A DNA stretch of 64,000 nucleotides, taken from positions 62,001 to 126,000 of the forward strand of contig NZ_FRFE01000009.1 of assembly GCF_900143695.1 (NCBI RefSeq). Direction: 5' to 3'. This stretch comes from Desulfopila aestuarii DSM 18488. Its GTDB lineage: Bacteria > Desulfobacterota > Desulfobulbia > Desulfobulbales > Desulfocapsaceae. Below, piece after piece: positions 1 through 8,841 of this stretch. The notes beneath the pieces were generated by a model. The model made no database searches and was not told the DNA's origin. It was given only the letters and a program-made list of their open reading frames with translations. Every line of letters starts with the position of its first letter. The first letter of the stretch is position 1. Both the position numbers and the translations under genes were made by a program.

Positions 1-228
1 ACTTCCGGAGGTGTGATAAATGTTGTTATGCAGATGGCCCTGGATTTGCCGGATGACGTGGCAACAGAACTAGGGTGGCGGATCAGGAATACATCGGTTT
101 CACTGTTTACCGCTCATAAAGGGAAAACGGCTGACCACGGGTCTCGGTACGATTGTCGCCTGATGACCTTTAATTCCACCGCACATCTCGACCTGTTGGG
201 AAATCCCGATCTGGTTACATATCGGTGA
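1..228 (+). CDS. Histidine phosphatase family protein, C-terminal part
   Basis: The reading frame is open from the first base, so this is the 3' end of a gene that begins outside the window. The 75 visible residues start with a TSGGVI segment and contain RIRNTSVS, RLMTFN and a TAHLD...LVTYR ending. That pattern is typical of the C-terminal third of phosphoglycerate-mutase-like histidine phosphatases (the SGG loop and the FN-x-TAHL turn). The substrate cannot be inferred from this part. A GTG codon at 13 could look like a start, but it lies only two bases after GGAGG and the family motif begins before it. The gene is convergent with the diguanylate cyclase; the 69-bp gap has a weak hairpin at most. 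Confidence 0.65.
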   Translation, partial: TSGGVINVVMQMALDLPDDVATELGWRIRNTSVSLFTAHKGKTADHGSRYDCRLMTFNSTAHLDLLGNPDLVTYR

Positions 229-297
229 ATCATCAGGGACTTGTTCCTGGAATTCACACTGTTATTTTTGAGTTGAAATAGCGAATGTCAGCTTTCT

Positions 298-1476
298 TTA
301 AGATGGGTCGGGGGACTGTACCTGTTTGCGTAAGATGCTTGCGATTTCCTCACTGGCAATCTTGTCCATTGAACGGAAAGATGTAGTCATACCTATATCG
401 TATCGGTTGTCCCCCAGGGACTCAACCCGTACAACCTTGCCTATGAGGAGTACCGGAGGGTTGTCTCCAACAGGCATCCTGACTTTGATGAGCGAGTCAA
501 TGGGGAGGGGGTAACTGTTTTCAAACAGCAGCCCACCAACGCAAACATCCTTGCTCAGGGCTGAAAACACTGTGGAATCCTGGAAATCCAATTCTTTCAC
601 CAGCACCGGTTCATGGATCTTGACCCTCAGGTAGCGTCTTTTCTCCGCTTTGTAGAAGGCGATATTGTTTTTCCCTGAGCCTTTGGCCAGATAGACGGCG
701 CTGTCTGCCAGATTCAGGAGTTCGGCCGGGTCTGTGGAATGGGTTGGGTAGGTTGCGATACCACCGCTTATCGTCACGGAAAAGGAATCACGACGGTGTT
801 TGATAATTGTCTCTGCGACATGTTTTCGAAGTCTCTCAGCCAGGATATATGCATTGAAGTTATCAGTTCGGCTGAGCAGCAAAACGAATTCCTCGCCGCC
901 ATAACGGGCGGCAATGTCACTGTTGCGTTTTTCATGCTGAATAATCTGTGCCACTGTCCGGAGAGCTTCATCGCCCGCTGCGTGACCGTACGTGTCGTTG
1001 ATATCCTTAAAGTTATCGATATCAATAAAGAGAACAGAGAGGTTGTCACCATGGCGTTCTGCCATGGATATCTGCTGTTGGTAGGTCTGGTCGAAACTTG
1101 GTCTGTTGGCGAGGCCGGTCAGGTTATCGTGTACAGTGTCATGAACAATATTCTCAAAGGCTGATGTCTCAACAATGCGGGGGTGCTTGAGGAGGCTGGT
1201 GCGGGTTTGCAGGTAATCGCTGATGGCTGTGGTGATATCGACGTCTCTACCGAGAGTGAGGCTGAGCTGCTGTCTGTGATAAACGATGTTCTGCCAAAGC
1301 TCCTTTCTCTCATGTTCGGCAATATCAATTCCACCTAAGATTTCCAACAAGGTTTGAAAAACAGCCGTTCCTTCCAGCGCCGCCAATTTGTTGACCTGAT
1401 CAAGAAAATCTGTATCGCTCTTTGCGGAGGTCAGGAGAGAGATCAGTCTTTTTTTCAGGGAGAGGACCATGACCAT
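298..1476 (-). CDS. Diguanylate cyclase with C-terminal PilZ domain
   Basis: This 392-residue cytoplasmic protein should make c-di-GMP from two GTP and also bind it. Residues 1-110 are a helical region without recognised motifs. A GGDEF domain follows (about 112-275), with the active-site loop GGEEF at 193-197. An intact inhibitory I-site, RNSD at 184-187, sits exactly five residues before it, so product feedback is expected. A PilZ domain fills about 280-380: RRYLR matches the RxxxR motif and DVCVGG resembles DxSxGG with Cys for Ser. No membrane segment is seen. The start at 1476 has AAGGA six bases upstream; a second ATG lies two codons in. It may supply the signal read by the riboswitch near 58.8 kb, but that link is only inference. 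Confidence 0.93.
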   Translation of the reverse strand: MVMVLSLKKRLISLLTSAKSDTDFLDQVNKLAALEGTAVFQTLLEILGGIDIAEHERKELWQNIVYHRQQLSLTLGRDVDITTAISDYLQTRTSLLKHPRIVETSAFENIVHDTVHDNLTGLANRPSFDQTYQQQISMAERHGDNLSVLFIDIDNFKDINDTYGHAAGDEALRTVAQIIQHEKRNSDIAARYGGEEFVLLLSRTDNFNAYILAERLRKHVAETIIKHRRDSFSVTISGGIATYPTHSTDPAELLNLADSAVYLAKGSGKNNIAFYKAEKRRYLRVKIHEPVLVKELDFQDSTVFSALSKDVCVGGLLFENSYPLPIDSLIKVRMPVGDNPPVLLIGKVVRVESLGDNRYDIGMTTSFRSMDKIASEEIASILRKQVQSPDPS

Positions 1477-1909
1477 TATCGTTCCTTTGCAAATGTGACG
1501 AAAATCTGACCAGTTGTTGACATATAGTACTGGAAAGGTGGAAGCCGTGCAATGGTTACTGATGGATGAAAGTGTCAGTAAATATAAAGTTTTTTCTGTT
1601 TTAATATGAGATCAATCAAATAGCAAAGGCTGACGCCTTATATTCATGCAAAATAACCGTTACTGAAGAGGCCTGGTTGAAAAGTGGCAATCATTGGTTG
1701 AAACGCAGAATACGTGACCATTTGGTGTGGTACAGACGTCTCATTATATGGAATAGGGGGAAGGCATTGCCTCAATAGCAATGATCAGCTAATGTACATC
1801 ATTACTCAATAAAAATTGGATGAACCCTCTAACTCTCCATCAAGGTTTCACACTCTTTTTTCCATCTGAACCTTGTTGAGTCAACTTGGTTTTATAAGGA
1901 TTTCCCTTT
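1477..1909. other. Intergenic region, divergent promoters
   Basis: This 433-bp A+T-rich gap lies between the divergently transcribed diguanylate cyclase and the membrane hybrid kinase. It must hold both promoters. The only structure noted is a 6-bp inverted repeat, CATTGC/GCAATG, at 1765-1783. No gene or RNA is recognised. Confidence 0.6.
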
Positions 1910-4816
1910 ATGTCCTGGCTCTTTCCGGCAGTTCTTTCAACATTGATTGGGTGCACTCTACTCAGTGTCGCTTATGGTTATCTCTACTATGCCTACCGGA
2001 AGAAATTCCTGGCGTTGTGGTTTCTCGCCTGGGCTGTTCATTCCCTGAGATATATCTTTCTTCTCATCATCATTGCCAATGGCAACTCTCCGGCGCTCTC
2101 GTTTGCCAGTTTGAGCATGATAGTTATCAGTTTGTATTTCCTGTACACGGGAACCTCTGAGTTTATCGAAGAAAAAATTTCTCCAATTTGGCAAGGGGCA
2201 TTCGTTCTTGTCCTCGCCTGGACAGCTCTTGCAGTTTTTTTCAATTATTCCTTCCTGATGTTGAATATCCCGCTATTTGGATTTTTTGCCTGCGTTGACA
2301 TCTGGGTGGGATACAGTTTTTTACGTTCAGACTTCTCCACGGGGGTCGGGAAAAGAGTTGTTGGCATCACATTTATTGTCTGGGGGCTACATCAGGCCGA
2401 TTATCCGTTCCTTCGACCAGTAGAGTGGTTTGCGCCTTTTGGTTACATGATCGGTACCACCTGTGCGATTATCATCGCCCTTGGCATGCTGATTCTGTTT
2501 TTTGAAAGAATGCGTTCAGAACTTGATTTTCAGAAAACTCGGCTTCGCCAAATGTTTGATTCGGCTTCCTACGGCATTGCTCTGGCAGATCCGGCTACGG
2601 GTACTGTTATTGATTGCAATACCGTGTTTGCCGAAATGTTGGAAAGAGACATGTCTGAAATCATTGGAACGAAGCAAAAAGACTTCCATCCGGTTGAAGA
2701 ACATGAGGAGAATTTCACCCATACTTTTAAGCAGCATCTACAGGAAAAAAGTGGGGAAACTCTCGTGAGCAAGCTGGTGACCGCCAGTGGTAAAATTATT
2801 GATGTGGAAATCAAGGCAACCCTTGTCGATCTTGAGAACAAACAATTCCTTCAGGGCTTTTTTACGGATATCTCGGAGAAAAGAAAAACGGAATTGGAGC
2901 TGGAAAACCTTCAGCATCTTTACAGAGAGACGGAGAAAGTCGGTAAAGTCGGTGGCTGGGAAGTTGATATTGCTTCTTTGAAGATAAAATGGACGGAGGA
3001 GGTCTATCGTATTCATGAGGTGGACAGCAGAACATTTCAACCGACTCTTGAGACCACAATTACATTTTATACCCCCACTTCAAGGTCGATTCTGGAAAAA
3101 GCCATACAGCGCGCAATTGAGTTTGATGAGCCATATGATCTTGAGCTGGAAATTCAAACGGCTCAAGGCAACTTGAGATGGGTTCACACGATCGGCAAAG
3201 TTGATAGAGATCAACATAAGGTAGTTGGCTTCTTCCAGGATATCACGAAACGAAAAATTGCTGAAGATGCATTGCTTGAGAGTGAGATTACGTTCAGAAA
3301 GCTGTTTGAGGGTTCTTCTGATCCCATCCTTCTTATCGACGGTTCCGGGGTTTTTGTGGAGTGCAACCAGGCAGCTCTTGATCTTCTGAAAATGACTCGT
3401 GAGCAGTTTCTGCTCCTGCCGCCTACCAAAATCTCACCGGAGTTTCAACCCGACGGCCGGCGCTCTGACGAGGCGGCACAGGAAATGATAGCATTAGCCT
3501 ACAGCAAGGGGCGGCATCGGTTCGACTGGACCTGCGTCAATGCTGCAGGAGACGAGTTCATCGTCGAGGTTTCTCTCATGCCCGTCATGATCAAAGGGCA
3601 GAACATGCTCCACACCACATGGCGGGATATCACCGAGCGCAAGCAGGCAGAAGAGGACAAATTAAAACTCGAATCACAACTCCAGCAAGCTCAGAAAATT
3701 GAATCGATTGGCCAACTGGCTGGTGGCGTAGCGCATGATTTTAACAATATGCTGGGGGTTATCCTCGGACACACTGAACTGGCTTTGATGGAAGCTGATC
3801 CCGCAAGTCCGTTTGTTGATGATTTAGAAGAAATCCGAAGCGCTGCAAAGCGTTCGGCTGACCTTACCAGGCAATTGCTTACTTTTGCCAGGAAGCAGAC
3901 AATCACCCCTAAAGTGCTCGATCTGAATGATACCGTGACGGGTATGCTGAAAATGCTGCAACGGTTGATCGGTGAAAATATCCAGCTTATCTGGAATCCA
4001 GGAGCCCATCTCTGGGCTGTTAATATAGACCCTTCTCAATTGGATCAGATTCTTGCCAATTTATGTGTTAATGCCCGTGATGCGATCTCTGGTATTGGGA
4101 AAATAACAATTCAAACGCGGAACTGTTCCTTTACAGAGAGTGACAAGAAAGCTCACCCTGAGGCTCAGCAAGGTGATTTCGTGCAACTTTCCGTCTCAGA
4201 TGATGGCCATGGAATCAGCAAAGAAAATCTGGATCAGATTTTTGATCCATTCTTTACAACCAAAGATTTCGGGCAGGGAACGGGGCTGGGGTTATCGACT
4301 GTTTATGGAGCGGTTAAACAGAACCGCGGCTTTATTGAGGTGACGAGCGAGGTGGGGCATGGAACAACCTTTCATATTTATCTCCCTCGAAAACTCACAA
4401 TTGTGGAGCCCGTCGAAGAGATAATCGTTAAACCTCTCCGGCAAGGAACAGAAACCGTTCTCCTCGTTGAAGATGATCAGATGTTCTTAAAGCTGATCAA
4501 AACCATGCTTGAAAAGGGTGGTTACGCGGTATTGGCAGCATCGACCATTGATGGCGCCATTTCTTTGGCAAAAGAACATCCAGGCCCCATTCATCTGTTG
4601 CTTTCAGACCTGGTTATGCCTGAGATGAATGGCAAAGATTTGCGGGACATCTTGCAGGTCATTCGTCCTGAGATGAAGGTCATCTTCATGTCCGGTTATA
4701 CTGCCGACATTATTGCCCAGCAAGGTGTGCTTGACGAGGGAACCCATTTCCTGCAGAAGCCGGTCTCCTATGAAGCTCTGACGTCAAAAGTGTGGGAAGT
4801 GTTAGTGCAAAACTGA
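1910..4816 (+). CDS. Membrane-bound PAS hybrid sensor histidine kinase
   Basis: This 968-residue kinase has its own receiver. Residues 1-205 form about seven or eight hydrophobic segments, a multi-helix membrane sensor rather than a periplasmic domain. Three PAS-like domains follow (about 213-325, 340-445, 455-575), the first two ending in the PAC-like FTDISEKRK and FQDITKRKI segments. The phosphoacceptor H-box VAHDFNN is near residue 609, and the ATP lid DDGHGIS...TGLGLSTV is near 764-800. A receiver domain begins around 847 with its Asp in LLLSDLVMPEMNG near 899. The H-box type matches the kinases that often carry a terminal receiver. It stands alone, so its output partner is unknown. An AAGG motif lies about 12 bases before the ATG. 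Confidence 0.93.
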   Translation: MSWLFPAVLSTLIGCTLLSVAYGYLYYAYRKKFLALWFLAWAVHSLRYIFLLIIIANGNSPALSFASLSMIVISLYFLYTGTSEFIEEKISPIWQGAFVLVLAWTALAVFFNYSFLMLNIPLFGFFACVDIWVGYSFLRSDFSTGVGKRVVGITFIVWGLHQADYPFLRPVEWFAPFGYMIGTTCAIIIALGMLILFFERMRSELDFQKTRLRQMFDSASYGIALADPATGTVIDCNTVFAEMLERDMSEIIGTKQKDFHPVEEHEENFTHTFKQHLQEKSGETLVSKLVTASGKIIDVEIKATLVDLENKQFLQGFFTDISEKRKTELELENLQHLYRETEKVGKVGGWEVDIASLKIKWTEEVYRIHEVDSRTFQPTLETTITFYTPTSRSILEKAIQRAIEFDEPYDLELEIQTAQGNLRWVHTIGKVDRDQHKVVGFFQDITKRKIAEDALLESEITFRKLFEGSSDPILLIDGSGVFVECNQAALDLLKMTREQFLLLPPTKISPEFQPDGRRSDEAAQEMIALAYSKGRHRFDWTCVNAAGDEFIVEVSLMPVMIKGQNMLHTTWRDITERKQAEEDKLKLESQLQQAQKIESIGQLAGGVAHDFNNMLGVILGHTELALMEADPASPFVDDLEEIRSAAKRSADLTRQLLTFARKQTITPKVLDLNDTVTGMLKMLQRLIGENIQLIWNPGAHLWAVNIDPSQLDQILANLCVNARDAISGIGKITIQTRNCSFTESDKKAHPEAQQGDFVQLSVSDDGHGISKENLDQIFDPFFTTKDFGQGTGLGLSTVYGAVKQNRGFIEVTSEVGHGTTFHIYLPRKLTIVEPVEEIIVKPLRQGTETVLLVEDDQMFLKLIKTMLEKGGYAVLAASTIDGAISLAKEHPGPIHLLLSDLVMPEMNGKDLRDILQVIRPEMKVIFMSGYTADIIAQQGVLDEGTHFLQKPVSYEALTSKVWEVLVQN

Positions 4817-4836
4817 ATCCCACCCACGCCGTAAAA

Positions 4837-4862
4837 AGGGCAAAGCATTTCAGCTTTGCCCT
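4837..4862 (-). terminator. Rho-independent terminator of the por operon
   Basis: A perfect 10-bp stem, AGGGCAAAGC and GCTTTGCCCT, encloses a 6-base loop. Read on the minus strand it is followed by five T residues (complement of 4833-4837). It therefore suits the minus-strand por operon ending at 4907 and may also stop the plus-strand kinase gene. Confidence 0.85.
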
Positions 4863-4906
4863 ATTAATATTATGATATTTTTAGAAAAGAGTACGGCCGT
4901 TGAGAG

Positions 4907-5812
4907 TTATGCTGCCGAATCTGTTTCGCAACTTAAGCCTGCCAGCAGTTCGAGTCGTGCATAGTCTTTATCGATCTGGGTCTGTACCATTGCCAGGGTC
5001 GTAGCATCGATACCTGTGAACCGCTTTTGTGGCGTCAGGTATTCCTCTGCGGGTTTGACCTTGTTTACCTTTTTGGTGATGTTGACTTTGCTGCCGTCTA
5101 CCAGTTCAAAGAGGTTCCAGCATCTAGTGCTTACTGCCAGTTTCGCCAGTTCTACGGTCAGGGCCGGGTCATATCCCCAGCCTGTGGGACATGGAGCATG
5201 GATGTGTAAAAAGGCTGGACCTTCAGCTATTGCAGCCTTTGCTTTTACCACTTTTTTGCGAAGGTCGTCGATATAGCCAATGGAGGCGCTGGCCGCATAG
5301 GGAATGCCATGAGCGCCAACGATCTGCATGAGATTTTTTCGTTTCACCGGTTTGCCGTAGGGCGTGGTGGTGGTCCAGGCACCCATGGGAGTTGAGCTGC
5401 TGCCCTGGATTCCGGTGTTCATATAGGCTTCATTGTCATAGCAGACATAGAGTATCTTGTCCCCGCGCTCCAAGGCACCGGAAAGAGATTGCAAGCCGAT
5501 ATCCGCTGTACCGCCGTCGCCGGCCAGACCAAGTACGTTGATGTCGCCTTTCCCTTGGTACTCGAGGCCCGCACGAACACCGGCAGCGATGGCCGCAGTG
5601 TTTTCCAGGTTGCCCTGAACGCCTGGAATTCTCAAAGTGGTTTCATTGCCAAAACCAGAGAAAAGGGCTGAACAACTTGGTGGTATGACAATGATGGTAT
5701 TTTCGCCCATCACGTCGAGAATCACTCGAATGGCCAGTTCCAGTCCGCATCCTGCACATGTGCTTACGCCATGGGCGACCAACCCTTTGGTGGGATCTTT
5801 TATCGTCAGCAT
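4907..5812 (-). CDS. porB: Pyruvate:ferredoxin oxidoreductase, beta subunit
   Basis: This is the 301-residue thiamine-pyrophosphate subunit of a four-subunit 2-oxoacid:ferredoxin oxidoreductase. The enzyme turns pyruvate, CoA and oxidised ferredoxin into acetyl-CoA, CO2 and reduced ferredoxin. An N-terminal STCAGCGLE motif supplies cluster-binding cysteines. GDGGTADIGLQSLSGA is the TPP/Mg site, followed by the YDNEAYMNTG segment, and APCPTGWGYD is a typical PorB cysteine motif. Pyruvate is the likeliest substrate from these motifs, but a branched-chain 2-oxoacid is not excluded. The ATG follows the porA stop by one base, with GGAGG nine bases upstream, so translation is probably coupled. It is the last gene of the operon. 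Confidence 0.92.
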   Translation of the reverse strand: MLTIKDPTKGLVAHGVSTCAGCGLELAIRVILDVMGENTIIVIPPSCSALFSGFGNETTLRIPGVQGNLENTAAIAAGVRAGLEYQGKGDINVLGLAGDGGTADIGLQSLSGALERGDKILYVCYDNEAYMNTGIQGSSSTPMGAWTTTTPYGKPVKRKNLMQIVGAHGIPYAASASIGYIDDLRKKVVKAKAAIAEGPAFLHIHAPCPTGWGYDPALTVELAKLAVSTRCWNLFELVDGSKVNITKKVNKVKPAEEYLTPQKRFTGIDATTLAMVQTQIDKDYARLELLAGLSCETDSAA

Positions 5813-5813
5813 A

Positions 5814-7016
5814 TCAGATTGCCTCCCTGTATTGCCTGAGGGTCATTGCATTGTCACTCATATCGAGCCACTGAACGTCCTTGTCGTATTGACCAGCCAG
5901 CAGTCGGTCAAAGGCGGAGGTGATCGCTACCGGGCGCACATCGCGCCCTCCAAGTCCTACGACAAAGCCCTGGATTCTGACGTTTAGGCCCTGGTTGGAT
6001 ATTGCCGAGCGTACATCATTACACACTGGCCCCGCCGGGGCTCCCATACTCATGCTGCGATCGAGTACCCCCACCCGCGCACCACGAGGAATAGCTGCGA
6101 CCAAGTCCTCTTCCGGAAAGGGGCGAAAGGAAACAATTTTCAGATTGCCAACTTTTTTCCCCTGGGCGCGATACTGGTCTACCATCTCTTTCACGCTGCC
6201 TGACATGGAACCGAGGGAGATGAGGATAGCCTCGGCGTCATCGCAGCAGTAGGGTTCGATGGGGGAATGACTTCGACCAAATTGGGTTTCAAATTCCTTC
6301 ATGGCCGTATTCAGGACCGGAAGGGCATTGGAGAAACCAGTGTGCTGCTGATAGCGCATTTCCATGAATTCGGTAGGCGGAATCAGGTTGTTGACGAACA
6401 TGGGATCTGCGATATCTAACTTCAGATTCTTGGCCTGGTAGGGCGGTAGGAAATCGTCCACATCCTGTTGGGACGGCACATACACTGCCTGACTCATATG
6501 CGACAGAAAAAAGCCATCCATACAGACCATGGTGGGTACAAGCACATCGCCGTTTTCCGCCGCTCTGTACGCTATCAGGCACAGGTCCAGCACATCCTGG
6601 CAGTCTTCGGCATAGAGCTGCATCCAGCCGGTGTCGCGGGCGGCCATGCTGTCCTGGTGATCACACCACAGGCTCCAGGGACTCACCAGTGCGCGGTTGA
6701 CTACCGGCATGACAATGGGCAATCGCAGTCCTGCGGCCACACCGAGCATTTCAAACATCAGAGCCAGCCCGACCGATGAGGTGGCGGTTCCTGTACGGAC
6801 ACCGGTTAGTTGCGCGCCAATGGCCACCGACATGGCCGTGTGCTCGGATTCCACGCGAATGTATTTTGCATCAAGACGTCCATCACCGGTGTATTCGCTG
6901 AGCACCTCGGCAATAGGGCTCTGGGGAGTTATGGGATAGGCCGACACCACCCCGATGCGGGCCAGGCGCATGGCCTCGGCAGCGGCAAAGTTGCCTTCAA
7001 GCATGACTTTTTTCAT
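5814..7016 (-). CDS. porA: Pyruvate:ferredoxin oxidoreductase, alpha subunit
   Basis: This is the 400-residue alpha subunit. The N-terminal pyrimidine-binding domain shows EGNFAAAEAMRLAR, SAYPITPQSPIAE and RVESEHTAMSVAIGA, all hallmark motifs of the family. The central NRALVSPWSLWCDHQDSM stretch and the C-terminal transketolase-like domain with SFRPFPEEDL and VLDRSMSMGAPAGP complete it. I place the start at the ATG at 7016 because GAGG lies six bases before it. A start six codons earlier (7034) is also in frame but would overlap porD by 17 bases. Gene order gamma-delta-alpha-beta is that of ancestral four-subunit enzymes rather than the single-chain form. Confidence 0.93.
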   Translation of the reverse strand: MKKVMLEGNFAAAEAMRLARIGVVSAYPITPQSPIAEVLSEYTGDGRLDAKYIRVESEHTAMSVAIGAQLTGVRTGTATSSVGLALMFEMLGVAAGLRLPIVMPVVNRALVSPWSLWCDHQDSMAARDTGWMQLYAEDCQDVLDLCLIAYRAAENGDVLVPTMVCMDGFFLSHMSQAVYVPSQQDVDDFLPPYQAKNLKLDIADPMFVNNLIPPTEFMEMRYQQHTGFSNALPVLNTAMKEFETQFGRSHSPIEPYCCDDAEAILISLGSMSGSVKEMVDQYRAQGKKVGNLKIVSFRPFPEEDLVAAIPRGARVGVLDRSMSMGAPAGPVCNDVRSAISNQGLNVRIQGFVVGLGGRDVRPVAITSAFDRLLAGQYDKDVQWLDMSDNAMTLRQYREAI

Positions 7017-7017
7017 T

Positions 7018-7314
7018 TTAGGCCTCTCTTTCATCGATCATGGTTATCGAATCGTGGGGGCAAACGTTGGCGCAAATACCACAGCCCTTGCAATAGGTCA
7101 TATCAATTTCAACTCTGCCCTCTGCCTTTTTTTTGTCCTCGGTCTTCATCTTTATAGTGTTCACTACTCCGGTAGGACAGTACTTCTCGCAAATACCGCA
7201 CAATACACACTTTTCACCGTCAATCTGGGGGCGTACTATACGCCAGGTGCCGGTCTTGGTGCTGCAATAGACCAGCGCGCAGGGCCCGTAAATGGTCTTT
7301 ACCTTTTCTGCCAT
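7018..7314 (-). CDS. porD: Pyruvate:ferredoxin oxidoreductase, delta (ferredoxin) subunit
   Basis: This 98-residue protein carries two [4Fe-4S] clusters that move electrons from the TPP site toward soluble ferredoxin. The cluster motifs are CVLCGICEKYCP and CKGCGICANVCP. The N-terminal 30 residues (MAEKVKTIYGPCALVYCS...) are not part of the ferredoxin fold and include two more Cys. GGAG lies nine bases before the ATG. It sits between porG and porA in one transcript. Confidence 0.92.
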   Translation of the reverse strand: MAEKVKTIYGPCALVYCSTKTGTWRIVRPQIDGEKCVLCGICEKYCPTGVVNTIKMKTEDKKKAEGRVEIDMTYCKGCGICANVCPHDSITMIDEREA

Positions 7315-7361
7315 CTTATTTTTCTCCCGATTGCAACCTCTGGCCGCGCCTGTTGAGATGA

Positions 7362-7964
7362 TTATTTGACAAAGGCGGCGTGGTTTTTTGTGTTGGTGTC
7401 GATATCCTTGTTCGGTTCCGCTTTCTCGTCAGCCCTGATCAATCGGCGGGCCTCTTCAGCCGCTTCAACATTCTTTGGGGCGGAGTCACCGAATTTGCTG
7501 GTGATCGCCGCTTTGACAGCCTCGATGCCGACGATGCCAGCACCAGCCAAGGCCCCCAGCATTGCCGTGTTCGGAATGTCCCGGCCTAGGGATTTCAGTG
7601 CCACGGCCTGGGCATCCACACGGTAGATTTTGTTGCTTTTGAACGGGTATTTATCCTTTAACTTCTGAGTGTTGACAATAAAGACAGTTTGCTCTGAGGT
7701 CCCGGCCATCACATCGATCCCCTTATCGATGACCGAATCGTCGAACAGCACCACATAGTCCGGAGCGTAGACAAAACCTTTCATCTTAATCGGGTCGCGA
7801 CTTATCACCGCATCAGCGTAGACAGGGGCGCCACGACGTTCATGACCATATGCGGGAATCGCCTGGGCATGGGCATCTTCGTGTATGGCCACAGCTTCGC
7901 AAAGTACTTTTGCTGCCGTTACCACTCCCTGCCCGCCAAGGCCATAGATCTTGATCTGTATCAT
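7362..7964 (-). CDS. porG: Pyruvate:ferredoxin oxidoreductase, gamma subunit
   Basis: This 200-residue subunit starts with the diagnostic IYGLGGQGVVTAAKVL motif, followed by AIPAYGHERRGAPVYADAVIS, both typical of the gamma subunit that packs against the alpha/beta core. The final 25 residues are a charged tail (DEKAEPNKDIDTNTKNH), probably flexible. GGAG lies eight bases before the ATG. It is the first structural gene of the por operon and starts 40 bp after the upstream GntR-type regulator gene, so the regulator may be co-transcribed. Confidence 0.93.
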   Translation of the reverse strand: MIQIKIYGLGGQGVVTAAKVLCEAVAIHEDAHAQAIPAYGHERRGAPVYADAVISRDPIKMKGFVYAPDYVVLFDDSVIDKGIDVMAGTSEQTVFIVNTQKLKDKYPFKSNKIYRVDAQAVALKSLGRDIPNTAMLGALAGAGIVGIEAVKAAITSKFGDSAPKNVEAAEEARRLIRADEKAEPNKDIDTNTKNHAAFVK

Positions 7965-8004
7965 AGGGCATTCTCCATACTATGATTTATACGTTATGTA
8001 CCCC

Positions 8005-8682
8005 CTACATCATCTGGTCAATCGTCCGCTGCTTGCCAAAGAGTACGTGTTGCATGAGAGCGACAGCTGCACCTTCCGAATCGCCCTTTGAAATAGCGGT
8101 GAGAATTTTTTCGTGCTGCATGTTGGAATCGCGGAGCATGAAGGTCTTGGTGGCTTCACGGTGAAGGTAGAGCATCATCCGTTTTTCGATGCCTCGCATC
8201 ATCTCCAATAAGGTGTCGTTCTTGGTCGCCTTAAACAGTAACTCATGGAAAACCTGATTGTATTTAAAGAACGATAATGGGTCATCTTCGGAAACTGCGC
8301 GGACCATCTTCTCATGCAATCCCTTAAGATCGGACAATTGTTTTTCCGTAATGCGCATAGGCAGCAGCCGACCGGCAGAAAACCCCAATCCGGCCATGAC
8401 ATCATAAAGGTCAAGGACGTCCTTCATGGACAACTTTCTGAGAAAGGCACCTCTGTTTGGAATGATCTCAACCAATCCTTCCTGGCGCAGCGCCTGAAGG
8501 GCCTCACGTATCGGTCCCCTGCTGACACCCAACTTTTCGGAAAACAGTTTTTCGTTGATGCGGTCACCGGCGGCAAGCGTACCGGTGAACACCATTTTTC
8601 GGATGAGAGCCTGGATCTCAATGGCAACTGTAGCCCGGTTGAGCTTTATTCCTTGAGTATCGTCAAATTTCAATGATTTCAT
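8005..8682 (-). CDS. GntR/FadR-family transcriptional regulator
   Basis: This 225-residue regulator has an N-terminal winged helix (about 15-80, with FSEKLGVSRGPIREALQALRQEGLVE as the recognition region) and an all-helical FCD ligand domain (about 90-220). The metal-site histidines are in FHELLF and in the final helices (MQHVLFG). It lies directly upstream of porG, 40 bp away on the same strand, so control of the por operon is the obvious inference. PdhR, a pyruvate sensor, belongs to the same family, so an organic-acid ligand is plausible. A palindrome upstream (8736-8749) could be its own operator. Confidence 0.9.
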   Translation of the reverse strand: MKSLKFDDTQGIKLNRATVAIEIQALIRKMVFTGTLAAGDRINEKLFSEKLGVSRGPIREALQALRQEGLVEIIPNRGAFLRKLSMKDVLDLYDVMAGLGFSAGRLLPMRITEKQLSDLKGLHEKMVRAVSEDDPLSFFKYNQVFHELLFKATKNDTLLEMMRGIEKRMMLYLHREATKTFMLRDSNMQHEKILTAISKGDSEGAAVALMQHVLFGKQRTIDQMM

Positions 8683-8735
8683 TTAAGCCATTCCATGGAT
8701 AATTACATGGTATTGATTGTCGAACATTCGAGATA

Positions 8736-8749
8736 AATTGTCAACAATT
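8736..8749. promoter_or_regulatory. Candidate GntR-type operator
   Basis: AATTGT and ACAATT arms flank a central CA, giving a 14-bp near-perfect palindrome about 54 bp upstream of the GntR-family gene. A related half-site (TTGTCGAACA) lies just nearer the gene, around 8717-8726. TTGT-N2-ACAA fits the general FCD-regulator pattern, but no footprint exists. Confidence 0.4.
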
Positions 8750-8841
8750 CTCTAATTTACAAAGACAATATGAGTGAAAATATCATTAAACCAGTTTGTT
8801 ATGTTGATTGAGGGATTGTGAAAAGAATGAATGGATGCCTA

